Positions 43,646-51,083 of a DNA stretch of 64,000 nucleotides are shown one piece after another. Under the pieces are notes generated by a model. It did not search any database. It was not told the origin of the DNA and saw only the letters and a list, made by a program, of their open reading frames with translations. The first letter of the stretch is position 1. The number at the start of each line of letters is the position of its first letter. The stretch is from an uncultured Pelagibacteraceae bacterium (GTDB lineage Bacteria > Pseudomonadota > Alphaproteobacteria > Pelagibacterales > Pelagibacteraceae), in assembly GCA_902610975.1 (NCBI GenBank), contig CACLXL010000005.1, positions 33,258 to 97,257 on the forward strand, in the 5' to 3' direction. The position numbers were made by a program, and so were the translations under genes.

Positions 43646-43722
43646 TGGTAGCGAGGGGCGGATTCGAACCGCCGACCCCAGGCTTATGAGTCCTGTGCTC
43701 TAACCAACTGAGCTACCTCGCC
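43646..43722 (-). tRNA. tRNA-Met (anticodon CAT)
   Basis: A 77-base cloverleaf on the minus strand. The acceptor stem begins GGCGAGG and ends CCTCGCT followed by ACCA, so CCA is encoded. The D-arm is GCTCAGTTGGTTAGAGC, the anticodon loop CTCATAA and the T-arm includes GGTTCGAATCC. The anticodon CAT and elongator-like features suggest tRNA-Met elongator; a lysidine-modified tRNA-Ile cannot be excluded. One mismatch (A-G) closes the anticodon stem. It marks the right edge of the glycan cluster. Confidence 0.95.
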
Positions 43723-43746
43723 ATCGAGAGTTTTATAATATATTTA

Positions 43747-43773
43747 ATTAACTAAATCATTAGTTTAGTTAAT
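43747..43773 (-). terminator. AT-only hairpin upstream of tRNA-Met
   Basis: Arms ATTAACTAAA and TTTAGTTAAT form a ten-base stem with a seven-base loop in the 76-base gap between the small membrane gene and tRNA-Met, both on the minus strand. It lies shortly after the stop of the small gene, so it could end its transcript or mark a processing site. The stem is weak because it is almost entirely A-T. Confidence 0.35.
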
Positions 43774-43798
43774 GTTATATTTATTGGATTATTAGTCT

Positions 43799-43981
43799 TT
43801 AAAGTGTGAGAATTATTCCAAATACAGTTACAGCAGATACTGCTGCCACGCTTAGAGCTAAGTTTCTGTTTCTTTCTAATTTTCTCTCTTCATTAATTCT
43901 TGATAGGAGATCAGTTAGCTTAACTTTACTTTGCTCTCTAATTTCGGTCGATCGATCTTCGAATTTGTATTGTGAACTCAT
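43799..43981 (-). CDS. Small tail-anchored membrane protein
   Basis: A 60-residue protein. The first 40 residues are charged and helical (FEDRSTEIREQSKVKLTDLLSRINEERKLERNRN), and the last 20 form one hydrophobic helix (LALSVAAVSAVTVFGIILTL), a tail-anchor layout. I recognise no family. No overlap with other genes challenges it, and the stop lies 76 bases before tRNA-Met. Function unknown; coding is supported by the amphipathic-then-hydrophobic organisation. Confidence 0.6.
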   Translation of the reverse strand: MSSQYKFEDRSTEIREQSKVKLTDLLSRINEERKLERNRNLALSVAAVSAVTVFGIILTL

Positions 43982-44076
43982 TGAATATATTTAAACACAA
44001 CCATTATTATTATAAATAATACACTTGATCATATTGGTCTGGAAGTAGTGATTCGGCCCAAAATGAATGAAAACGA

Positions 44077-45414
44077 CTAAGATTTTAAATGCTCTGTTAT
44101 ACCCTTTCGCATTTTTTCGATTATTTCATCAATATCTTTTTTTTCGCAAACAAATGGAGGTGCAATTATAAGGGCATCCCCGGTAGGTTTAATGTTGACA
44201 CCGGCGTCATAACATTTTTTATAAACGTTAAACCCAGCCTTTCCAGGTTTCTCTCGCATAGAAATATCAATTCCACCCAATAATCCATAATTTCTTATGC
44301 TATCAACACAACTTAAGTCTTTTAAAGAATGTAAACCATCTTCGAAATATTTTGATAATTTCTTCACTCTGTTGAAAATATCTTCTTGCTCAAATATTTT
44401 TTGAACTGCTATAGCTGCTGAAACTGCTACTGGTATTCCTGAATATGTATAACCGTGAAACAATTCAACAGCTCCTTCTGGTGAGGCATCCATTACTGAC
44501 TCATAAATTTTTTCTCTCACTGCAACAACACCCATAGGTACTATTCCATTTGTTGTAGCTTTAGCCATTGTTATAATATCCGGTGTTACACCAAATTCTT
44601 GAGCTGCAAACGCTGAACCTGTCCTTCCCCAACCAGTGACAACTTCATCAAAAATTAAAAGTATACCGTACTTGTCACAAATTTTTCTTAAATTTTGTAA
44701 ATAATCTTTAGGAGGGATTAGAGTGCCAGTAGATCCTGCAATTGGTTCAACAATACATGCTGCTATGTTTTCACCACCTAATTTTTTAGCAATAACCTCT
44801 AAATCATCTGCTAATTCAGATCCTGTATCGGGTTGGCCTTTAACAAACTTATGTTCAGGTAAAAAAGTGTGTCTCATGTGTTCCACACCTGGCATTAAGA
44901 TATTTTTAAACTCTTTCGAATTATTTGGTATACCGCCTACAGTCAAGGCTCCGATGTTCATGCCATGATAACCTCGTTCTCTTCCAACAAACTTAAATCT
45001 ATTAGTTTGGCCGATTGATCTAAAGTAAGCTACGGCAATTTTAATTGCCGTTTCTACTGCAGTAGATCCACAAATAGTATAAAAAATTCTGTTTAAATCT
45101 TCTGGAGTTTTTTGAGCTATCATCGTTGCTAATTCAAACGATCCTCCATAACCTTGTTGAAAAGGCATTGTGTAATCTAAATTTTCTAATTGATTTTTAA
45201 TTGCTTCGATAATTTCTTTGCGACCATGGCCAAGAGGATTACAATATAATCCAGAACTACCATCAATTAAAGTTTTCCCATCATGAGTATGAAGATGAAT
45301 ACCCTCTGCTTTTACTATGATACGAGGGTTTTTCTTAAAATCTTTATTAGATGAAAACGGCATCCAATGTTCATTTAAAGAATTAGGTATTTTTGTTTGA
45401 AATGATGTACTCAC
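44077..45414 (-). CDS. Class III omega-amino acid:pyruvate aminotransferase
   Basis: A 445-residue PLP enzyme. LNEHWMPFSSNKDFKKNPRI, DGKTLIDGSSGLYCNPLGHGRKEI, FYTICGSTAVETAIKIA, LLIFDEVVTGWGRTG and DIITMAKATTNG (PLP Lys) are typical of the beta-alanine:pyruvate and taurine:pyruvate aminotransferase branch. It should transfer an omega-amino group from beta-alanine, taurine, GABA or a polyamine to pyruvate, giving alanine. The natural donor is unknown. It is divergent from the methyltransferase gene, 45 bases away. Confidence 0.88.
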   Translation of the reverse strand: MSTSFQTKIPNSLNEHWMPFSSNKDFKKNPRIIVKAEGIHLHTHDGKTLIDGSSGLYCNPLGHGRKEIIEAIKNQLENLDYTMPFQQGYGGSFELATMIAQKTPEDLNRIFYTICGSTAVETAIKIAVAYFRSIGQTNRFKFVGRERGYHGMNIGALTVGGIPNNSKEFKNILMPGVEHMRHTFLPEHKFVKGQPDTGSELADDLEVIAKKLGGENIAACIVEPIAGSTGTLIPPKDYLQNLRKICDKYGILLIFDEVVTGWGRTGSAFAAQEFGVTPDIITMAKATTNGIVPMGVVAVREKIYESVMDASPEGAVELFHGYTYSGIPVAVSAAIAVQKIFEQEDIFNRVKKLSKYFEDGLHSLKDLSCVDSIRNYGLLGGIDISMREKPGKAGFNVYKKCYDAGVNIKPTGDALIIAPPFVCEKKDIDEIIEKMRKGITEHLKS

Positions 45415-45459
45415 TATTAAATTATAGCAAAGTAATTTTTTGAATGCTATCTAAATATT

Positions 45460-46170
45460 ATGAAAAAATTAAAAAACTGGGACAATCAAACTTGGTTATC
45501 TTCAAAAAATTATATTTTTCAGTTCAATAAATTTTTAAATAAAAGGGTAAGATTTAATAAAAATACAAAAATACTTGATATTGGCTGTGGTAGAGCAAAT
45601 ATAATAAGTGACTTACAAAAAAGGTATAAATTCAGAGAAAAACCAATTGGTCTGGATATTATAAAAAATAAAGGAATAAAAAAAAATATTATTTTTAAAA
45701 AAATAGATGGCTATAATTATTTAAAGATTAAAAATGAAAAATATGATTTAATATTATTTAAACAAACTATTCATTTTTTCTCTTCTTCAAAGCTGAAATC
45801 TTTAATAAATATTGCAAAAAAAAGATTGGAAAGTGGAGGAAAAATATTAGTTTTTTCCCTTAAAACTAAAAATAATAAAATTCCATGCTTTAAAAAGATG
45901 AAACAAAAGCTCGAAGCTAGCCTTAAAAGAGACGAAAAATTATTTAAAATAATCAAAAAAAAATTAATAAGAAGTAATGAATTTTATTTCAATTTTAAAG
46001 TAAACATTTCAAAGCAAAAATATCTAAACATGGTTAAATCGAGATACATATCCTGCTTGCTTGATTTAAAGAGTGATGAAATTTCAAAAGGTATCAGCGA
46101 ACTTAGATCTAAATATAAATATCAAATAAGATTCACTGATACCTTAAAATGTATTTCTTACAAAAGATAA
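45460..46170 (+). CDS. Class I SAM-dependent methyltransferase
   Basis: A 236-residue protein. ILDIGCGRANIISDL near residue 40 is SAM motif I, LGLDI-like acidic strand follows, and LILFKQTIHFFSSSKLKSLINIAKKRLESGGKILVFSLK gives motifs II-III. The lysine-rich C-terminal half is not recognised. The acceptor is unknown; position between an aminotransferase and the convergent GYD gene gives no clue. Stop abuts the GYD gene stop directly. Confidence 0.78.
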   Translation: MKKLKNWDNQTWLSSKNYIFQFNKFLNKRVRFNKNTKILDIGCGRANIISDLQKRYKFREKPIGLDIIKNKGIKKNIIFKKIDGYNYLKIKNEKYDLILFKQTIHFFSSSKLKSLINIAKKRLESGGKILVFSLKTKNNKIPCFKKMKQKLEASLKRDEKLFKIIKKKLIRSNEFYFNFKVNISKQKYLNMVKSRYISCLLDLKSDEISKGISELRSKYKYQIRFTDTLKCISYKR

Positions 46171-46494
46171 TTATTTACCAGGTTCTTTGTAAGAGGATGC
46201 CATTTTCTGAGCAGTCTTAGCTATTTCATTTAGATTTACGTCCTCTAAAATCGTAAAATCTGAAACAGCACCACTAGAAACAGCAACCATTGCAGCTGCA
46301 GCAGCTTGTTCGAAAGTTCCTTCAATCACTGCCATAAAATCGTATTTTCCTCTTAGGCCTGAGTATTGAGTTACTTTAGCTCCTACTGAAGCAGCAAGTG
46401 CAGATGTAGCAGCTTTTCTATCTGTAGACGGATTACTCACAAATCCCCCAAGACCTTTAGCTGTGTAACATCCTAATGTATAAAATTTAGCCAT
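46171..46494 (-). CDS. GYD-domain small protein, copy 2
   Basis: A 107-residue protein starting MAKFYTLGCYTAKGL. The ATG at 46494 is chosen because GGAGG lies seven bases upstream and the longer frame enters the neighbouring gene. The GYD-type block is SGLRGKYDFMAVIEGTFEQAAAAAMVAVSSGAVSDFTILE. The fold is predicted ferredoxin-like, forming dimers. Function is unknown. It is similar throughout to the 46514-46834 gene (MAKMYIMGNYTEKAFQGFLK) and so is a tandem paralogue. It is the last gene of the eight-gene operon. Confidence 0.82.
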   Translation of the reverse strand: MAKFYTLGCYTAKGLGGFVSNPSTDRKAATSALAASVGAKVTQYSGLRGKYDFMAVIEGTFEQAAAAAMVAVSSGAVSDFTILEDVNLNEIAKTAQKMASSYKEPGK

Positions 46495-46513
46495 TGTTAC
46501 CTCCTTTTTTTTC

Positions 46514-46834
46514 TTATTGACCCGGAGCTTTATAAGACATTTTCGAAGCTTTTGTTGTAGCTTTAGCAAAATCTATAGCTTCAAGTGCTGATAAGTTTTT
46601 TACAGCTCCAGTCGACTCTACAACTAATTTAACAGCAGCAAAATCATCAAAACTAGGAAGATCTGCAACTACACAAAAATCGTATGAGCCTCTTACAATA
46701 TCCATAGTGTGTAATGTTCCACCCACACCTTTAACAAGTTTTTCAACTACTGCTTTTCTGTCACTATTTGGATCTTTTAAAAAACCTTGAAAGGCTTTCT
46801 CAGTATAGTTTCCCATAATGTACATCTTTGCCAT
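46514..46834 (-). CDS. GYD-domain small protein, copy 1
   Basis: A 106-residue protein with MAKMYIMGNYTEKAFQGFLKDPNSDRKAVVEKLVKGVGG and then VRGSYDFCVVADLPSFDDFAAVKLVVESTGAVKNLSALEAID, the GYD pattern in slightly divergent form. The paralogue downstream shares the DRKA, G-x-Y-D-F and SGAV segments. A good AAAGGAG lies upstream of the start. Known members of this family have no assigned activity; dimeric alpha/beta barrels typically bind small ligands or act as simple oxygenases. Confidence 0.82.
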   Translation of the reverse strand: MAKMYIMGNYTEKAFQGFLKDPNSDRKAVVEKLVKGVGGTLHTMDIVRGSYDFCVVADLPSFDDFAAVKLVVESTGAVKNLSALEAIDFAKATTKASKMSYKAPGQ

Positions 46835-46849
46835 ATTATTTCTCCTTTC

Positions 46850-47143
46850 TTATTTCTCGATCACAACTGTTCCAGAGTGAGGATCTGTTACTCCTAAATC
46901 TGATGACAGCTCTTCTAAAGTGTGCCGAAGCGTATCCAAAAATGCAATCATTTTTGGTCTTGCTGTAGCAATGTCATCTTCAGAATTCCATTCACCTATC
47001 ATAAAAAATTCATTAGGTTTCGTTTCAACGTATTTCGCTGAAATCTGCCCATCGAACTTTGGCATCTCATCAATTTTTTTCAAATATTCTTCTCTGCTAG
47101 ATGATTTTACTTTGCATCTAACAATATTCATAAACTTTGCCAT
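46850..47143 (-). CDS. Antibiotic biosynthesis monooxygenase-like (ABM) protein
   Basis: A 97-residue protein. MNIVRCKVKSSSREEYLKKIDEM, PNEFFMIGEWNSEDDIATARPKMIAFLDTLRH and the terminal VTDPHSGTVVIEK fit the ABM/quinol monooxygenase ferredoxin-like fold, a small cofactor-free oxygenase or ligand-binding module. Histidines at HTLEE and PHSG may matter, but no catalytic residue can be assigned. It lies eight bases downstream of the membrane gene and 15 bases upstream of the first GYD gene. Confidence 0.78.
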   Translation of the reverse strand: MAKFMNIVRCKVKSSSREEYLKKIDEMPKFDGQISAKYVETKPNEFFMIGEWNSEDDIATARPKMIAFLDTLRHTLEELSSDLGVTDPHSGTVVIEK

Positions 47144-47151
47144 GTGTTTCC

Positions 47152-47568
47152 TTAAACGTAAATTTTATCTGCTAAACCGTAACAAAGAATAGCACTGATA
47201 ATAACAAGAACGAGTGGAGCATATATTCCATCGTTTCTAGTTTTTTTAGTTAAACCTGTTTTATCAATCTTTAATGTATAAAAATTTACAACTAATATCG
47301 AAACATTCATTATAAAAACTAAGTTAAAGAAAGCCCAAGTAGCCTCTACACCGCCTGATCTAATAAAAGCTATATATATTGCCATTAAAACAGTAGCGAT
47401 CATGAATGAGCCTGCAAATCTCGTAATCAAGGTAGCAGTTTTATCAACTCCTCTACCCTTTAGAAATTTTTTAGTATCAAAGACTAATTGGTAAGCGTAA
47501 CTGCCAACTATAATAAAATGTGCTAAGTAAATTATTAGATAAAATGCGTTTCCAAATTTATCGATCAT
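47152..47568 (-). CDS. Four-helix membrane protein in the small-protein operon
   Basis: A 138-residue integral membrane protein with four hydrophobic segments (about residues 8-28, 53-73, 79-99 and 115-135). The ATG at 47568 is preceded by AGGA and leaves seven bases to the upstream gene; the longer frame would overlap it by 41 bases. A conserved-looking His lies in helix one (YLAHFIIVGSY), a position sometimes used for haem or quinone ligands, but no partner residue is certain. I do not recognise the family. It is the only membrane component of the operon. Confidence 0.68.
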   Translation of the reverse strand: MIDKFGNAFYLIIYLAHFIIVGSYAYQLVFDTKKFLKGRGVDKTATLITRFAGSFMIATVLMAIYIAFIRSGGVEATWAFFNLVFIMNVSILVVNFYTLKIDKTGLTKKTRNDGIYAPLVLVIISAILCYGLADKIYV

Positions 47569-47575
47569 AAATATC

Positions 47576-47863
47576 CTATGCGTTATAGTCCATGACTTGA
47601 TCTGTGCACTCAACAAACTTATGAGGAATGAAAAAATCGTTCATTTGACCTAGTTGATTAATAATTGCTTGCTCATCTTTCCCTTTCCACCAACAGTACA
47701 TTTCCATTGTGTCTCCTGGTGTATTCCAAGTCATTTGACAAGCAGCATTGTCACTTTTCATGCTTTTAACAATATCTTCCATATTCATAGAAGCCACTGT
47801 ATCAGTAAATTTTTTTTTCATTTCAGCAGACTTAAAAGTATGCGTTACCATATAGTTTTTCAT
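47576..47863 (-). CDS. Small ferredoxin-like protein of unknown function
   Basis: A 95-residue protein: MKNYMVTHTFKSAEMKKKFTDTVASMNMEDIVKSMKSDNAACQMTWNTPGDTMEMYCWWKGKDEQAIINQLGQM. The order strand-helix-strand-strand-helix-strand suggested by hydrophobic patterns (YMVTHTF, CQMTWN, MEMYCWWKG) matches the dimeric alpha/beta barrel fold of its neighbours. A strong AAAGGAGGAAA precedes the start. Cysteines and tryptophans in the central strands may form a ligand pocket. No named family recognised. Confidence 0.7.
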   Translation of the reverse strand: MKNYMVTHTFKSAEMKKKFTDTVASMNMEDIVKSMKSDNAACQMTWNTPGDTMEMYCWWKGKDEQAIINQLGQMNDFFIPHKFVECTDQVMDYNA

Positions 47864-47872
47864 TTTCCTCCT

Positions 47873-48163
47873 TTATAGGTTTATTTTTGATAGTTCATAT
47901 AACTCAGCGCTATCTACACACTCAGCATAAATTGCTTTAGCTATAGGGTTTTTTCCTGTAACAAACTCTTTCATCCCAGCTTCGCTATGAACATTGACTT
48001 TAAATAACATTCCGCTTTTATCAGGGATCATAGCACCAACAGTTTTTTCCGGATATGCAACACTTTTTCTAACGCTCATACCTTCATCTGATTGCATCCA
48101 TTTCGTGAAGGTTTCTAATTTACCTTCTTTAAATTTAAGATGTACTAACATTTCTTTTTCCAT
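47873..48163 (-). CDS. Small ferredoxin-like protein of unknown function
   Basis: A 96-residue protein with MLVHLKFKEGKLETFTKWMQSDEGMSVRKSVAYPEKTVGAMIPDKSGMLFKVNVHSEAGMKEFVTGKNPIAKAIYAECVDSAELYEL. The alternation MLVHLKF, GMLFKVNVHS and AELYEL again suggests a ferredoxin-like dimer module. A histidine in the first strand and the central strand could bind a ligand. ATG at residue 5 is an alternative start. It sits nine bases ahead of the next gene and 14 bases after the DUF1330 gene. Confidence 0.68.
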   Translation of the reverse strand: MEKEMLVHLKFKEGKLETFTKWMQSDEGMSVRKSVAYPEKTVGAMIPDKSGMLFKVNVHSEAGMKEFVTGKNPIAKAIYAECVDSAELYELSKINL

Positions 48164-48177
48164 TTTTTTAATTTTGT

Positions 48178-48465
48178 TTAAACTCCTTTAATTATTATTC
48201 CATTAGCTACTGAGTTTGCTAATCGAATTGGTTTTACTGGTTTATATTCTTTAGAGTCGTACCACTCTAAAGCTTTTTCATAAGTTGGAAATTTAATTAC
48301 TACTGTTCTAGGATATTTCCACTCACCATCTATGACTTTGTACTCCCCAGCACGTACAAGGTATTCACCTCCAAATTTTTGAACTGTTGGAACCACTTTT
48401 CCAACGTACTCTTTGTAAGCTTCAGGGTTTTTGACGTCTATATTAGCAATTACGTATCCACTCAT
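48178..48465 (-). CDS. DUF1330 family protein
   Basis: A 95-residue protein with the clear DUF1330 pattern: GYVIANIDVKNPEAYKEYVGKVVPTVQKFGGEYLVRAGEYKVIDGEWKYPRTVVIKFPTYEKALEWYDSKEYKPVKPIRLANS. The fold is a dimeric alpha/beta barrel. No function is established for the family. The gene starts two bases after the stop of the secreted-protein gene and is followed closely by the next small gene, so it belongs to the same transcript. Confidence 0.88.
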   Translation of the reverse strand: MSGYVIANIDVKNPEAYKEYVGKVVPTVQKFGGEYLVRAGEYKVIDGEWKYPRTVVIKFPTYEKALEWYDSKEYKPVKPIRLANSVANGIIIKGV

Positions 48466-48467
48466 GT

Positions 48468-48851
48468 TTACCCTGCGTAAATTGTTCTGGATAGTTTCTC
48501 AATTTTTTCTTCTGAACCTTTAATTTGCTTATATATAAATTTATTACACTCAGAATTTTTAGATCTATTAAAAGGCTTGCCATAAACTTTATCTACGTAA
48601 ACATTCATACCTTTATTCATTTCATCTTCTTTTACGCCTTCTGACGCAAGATACTCCCTAATTACTTTTACCGAAGCTAAAGCTAATTCCATATTTTTAA
48701 CTTCAATAGTTTCTGCAGGCAAAACAGCTGTAGCGCTGTAGTGTCCTAAACACTCTATTGTTTTTTCTTTTTGAGCTTTTGTTATATGTCCTGCAGCTAT
48801 TGCTGAGCCCATAAATAATAGAGTTGCAATTAAAATAAATTTAAACTTCAT
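48468..48851 (-). CDS. Small secreted protein, first gene of the operon
   Basis: A 127-residue protein with signal peptide (KFKFILIATLLFMGSAIAAG, residues 2-21). The mature part is alpha-helical and charged, with two cysteines (IECLGHYSA near 34 and NSECNKFIY near 103) that may form a disulfide in the periplasm. LGHYSATAVLP near the first Cys is reminiscent of small helical periplasmic proteins. I recognise no family. It opens the operon, and its promoter should be in the 86 bases between it and the enoyl-CoA hydratase gene upstream. Confidence 0.72.
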   Translation of the reverse strand: MKFKFILIATLLFMGSAIAAGHITKAQKEKTIECLGHYSATAVLPAETIEVKNMELALASVKVIREYLASEGVKEDEMNKGMNVYVDKVYGKPFNRSKNSECNKFIYKQIKGSEEKIEKLSRTIYAG

Positions 48852-48937
48852 AAGTAAATCTTAATTAAAATTAGAATAGTTTAACTATGTTAAAATTTAA
48901 TTACAGGTATGCAAATTGTCTACAACTTGAAGATGAT

Positions 48938-49699
48938 TTATTTCCAATTAGGCTTTATTTTATTAAGAAAACTTTTTATTCCAATTTTTTTATTTTCACT
49001 ATCTAGTAATTTATAAAATTCTTGTCTTTCTTTTTTGAGTAATTTTTTTAAATTTTCTTCTGAGTTAACTAAATTTTTAATAATTTGAAGTGACTTTTTT
49101 GGCTTAGATGAAATTTTATTTAAAAAGTTTAAAGTAAATTCTTTAAAATTTTCTTTAGGAATAATTTTCGAAACAATCCCATACTTCATTGCAGTTTCAG
49201 CATCAATAATTTCTCCTGACATTGCTAAATATTTTATATTTTGATTTGAAGTAAATTTTTTTGTTTTTTGTGTGCCACCAATACCTGGAATTAATCCTAA
49301 ATTAATTTCAGGCAAACCAAATTTTGCTTCGGGGCTTGCAATGATTAAATCACTTGAGAGAGCAAGCTCAAAACCACCTCCTAAAGCATAACCCTCAACA
49401 AATGAAATAATAGGAATATCGATTTTTTGTAAATCATCAATTTTAGAAAAAAGTTTTTGCTTTTTTGCTTTTTTGGAGTTTAGTTTTTCTAACTCTTTAA
49501 TATCAGCACCAGGTGAAAAAAACTTTGGACCTCCAATTAAACCGATACATTTTATTTCTTTTAATTTATTCAAATTTTTGGTTGCATCTCCAATTTCATT
49601 AAGGGTTTTTTGATCTAAACTATTATTTTTATTGTTAGCAATTTCGATAATTGCGTAATTTTCTCGCTTTTCTACTTTAATATTTTTATAGTTCATCAA
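48938..49699 (-). CDS. Enoyl-CoA hydratase/isomerase family protein
   Basis: A 253-residue crotonase-fold enzyme. GLIGGPKFFSPGADIKELEKL (first oxyanion segment) and IISFVEGYALGGGFELALSSDLIIAS...FGLPEINLGLIPGIGGTQ (second oxyanion segment and the region of the catalytic glutamates) match typical enoyl-CoA hydratases. The GLIPGIGGTQ block and both glutamates are in place. The natural CoA substrate is unknown. It is divergent from the TerC gene and 86 bases upstream of the small-protein operon. Confidence 0.85.
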   Translation of the reverse strand: MMNYKNIKVEKRENYAIIEIANNKNNSLDQKTLNEIGDATKNLNKLKEIKCIGLIGGPKFFSPGADIKELEKLNSKKAKKQKLFSKIDDLQKIDIPIISFVEGYALGGGFELALSSDLIIASPEAKFGLPEINLGLIPGIGGTQKTKKFTSNQNIKYLAMSGEIIDAETAMKYGIVSKIIPKENFKEFTLNFLNKISSKPKKSLQIIKNLVNSEENLKKLLKKERQEFYKLLDSENKKIGIKSFLNKIKPNWK

Positions 49700-49721
49700 T
49701 TAATAAGATATAAATTTCATT

Positions 49722-50294
49722 ATGACAGAGCAACTAATTATATTGATAGAAATCATCCTTATTGACTTGGTCTTAGCAGGAGATAACGCAATTATTATTG
49801 GTATGGTTGCTTCAAAATTCGAAGATTCAAATAGAAAGAAAATAATTTTCTGGGGCATTGGTGGGGCCGTTGTTTTGAGAATTCTTTTTACTTTTATTAC
49901 AGCTTATTTATTGCAAATCTCAGGTTTAAGATTAATTGGTGGAATTTTATTACTTTATATCTGCTACAAACTCTACAGAGATGTAATTCAGAATAAAATT
50001 GAAGAAAAAAATATCAAAGTTGACAACTCAAATCTTAAAAAAGCAATTTTTACAGTAATTCTTGCAGATGTAACAATGAGTTTAGACAACGTTTTAGGTG
50101 TAGCTGGCGCAGCTGGAGATCATTATACTCTTCTTGCTTTCGGCTTAGGGCTATCAATATTATTAATGGCTTTTGCAGCTAATTATACTGCAAAACTCAT
50201 AAAAAGATATTCTTGGATTAGTTGGGTTGGATTAATTGCAATTCTTTTTGTAGCTGTTCAATTGATTTATGAAGATTTACGAATTTTGTTATGA
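49722..50294 (+). CDS. TerC-family (YjbE-type) membrane protein
   Basis: A 190-residue membrane protein with about six to seven hydrophobic segments. EIILIDLVLAGDNAIIIGMVAS near residue 9 and ADVTMSLDNVLGVAGAAGDH near 113 are the paired TerC motifs with the conserved Asp-Asn. Members are linked with manganese or calcium export and membrane protein metalation. The metal is not known for this short YjbE type. Its stop overlaps by four bases the peptidase gene downstream. Confidence 0.88.
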   Translation: MTEQLIILIEIILIDLVLAGDNAIIIGMVASKFEDSNRKKIIFWGIGGAVVLRILFTFITAYLLQISGLRLIGGILLLYICYKLYRDVIQNKIEEKNIKVDNSNLKKAIFTVILADVTMSLDNVLGVAGAAGDHYTLLAFGLGLSILLMAFAANYTAKLIKRYSWISWVGLIAILFVAVQLIYEDLRILL

Positions 50295-51079
50295 TTAAAT
50301 TTACAATATTTTTTTTATTAATATTTAATATTTCTCACGCGGTTGAATTTTTAGGGAATTTCAAACAAGGATCTTTTATTTTAGGAAAAACAGATCCCAA
50401 TTCAAAAGTTTTTATTGACGATAGAAAAGTAAGAGTTTCAAATGATGGTTATTTTGCATTTGGTTTAGATAGAGATAGAAAAAACAATGTCTTAATAAAA
50501 ATAATAAATAAGAAAGAAACCAAATTAATTGAAAAAAAGGTTTTTAAAAGAAAATATAAAATTCAAAGAATTGGTGGTCTACCACCAAAACAGGTGACAC
50601 CTCCACCAGAAGTTTATGAGAGAATAAAAAAAGATAATATTTTAATCGGAAAAGCAAGAGCAATTGATAGTAAATTGATTTTCTTTAAAGATAAATTTAT
50701 CTATCCTATTGATAAATATATTATTACTGGGGTTTACGGCAGTCAGAGGATTTTAAATGGTAAACCAAGAAGACCTCACTATGGTATAGACTTTCATGCA
50801 CCAGAGGGAACTCCAGTAAAATCGATGATGGATGGAGTGGTCACGTTAGTAGAAAATGATATGTATTTTACGGGTGGAACAATCATTTTCGATCACGGAC
50901 ATGGTATAAGCACGCTGTATATGCATATGAAAGATATAAATGTTAAAAAAGGTCAAAAGGTAAAAAAGGGAGAAATAGTTGGCACACTTGGTCAAAGTGG
51001 AAGAGCGACAGGTCCTCATCTAGACATTCGCTTAAATTGGTTTGAAATTAAATTAGATCCAATGAGTATCTTAAATTAA
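50291..51079 (+). CDS. M23 (LytM-type) peptidoglycan endopeptidase
   Basis: A 262-residue exported protein with a signal peptide (FTIFFLLIFNISHA, residues 3-17) followed by an immunoglobulin-like N-terminal region and an M23 domain from about residue 140. HYGIDF holds zinc ligands His163 and Asp167; LYMHM gives the catalytic His. The usual third ligand in HxH is replaced: GPHLDIRL has His243-Leu-Asp245. That HLD form also occurs in other proteobacterial M23 proteins as far as I recall, so activity is not excluded. A role in cell-wall remodelling is likely. Confidence 0.88.
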   Translation: MIKFTIFFLLIFNISHAVEFLGNFKQGSFILGKTDPNSKVFIDDRKVRVSNDGYFAFGLDRDRKNNVLIKIINKKETKLIEKKVFKRKYKIQRIGGLPPKQVTPPPEVYERIKKDNILIGKARAIDSKLIFFKDKFIYPIDKYIITGVYGSQRILNGKPRRPHYGIDFHAPEGTPVKSMMDGVVTLVENDMYFTGGTIIFDHGHGISTLYMHMKDINVKKGQKVKKGEIVGTLGQSGRATGPHLDIRLNWFEIKLDPMSILN

Positions 51080-51083
51080 TTGT

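Noticed and set aside
43646..43722. tRNA-Met considered as an attachment site of an integrated element.
   Set aside because: No integrase gene and no repeated copy of the tRNA 3' end are visible on either side of the glycan cluster.
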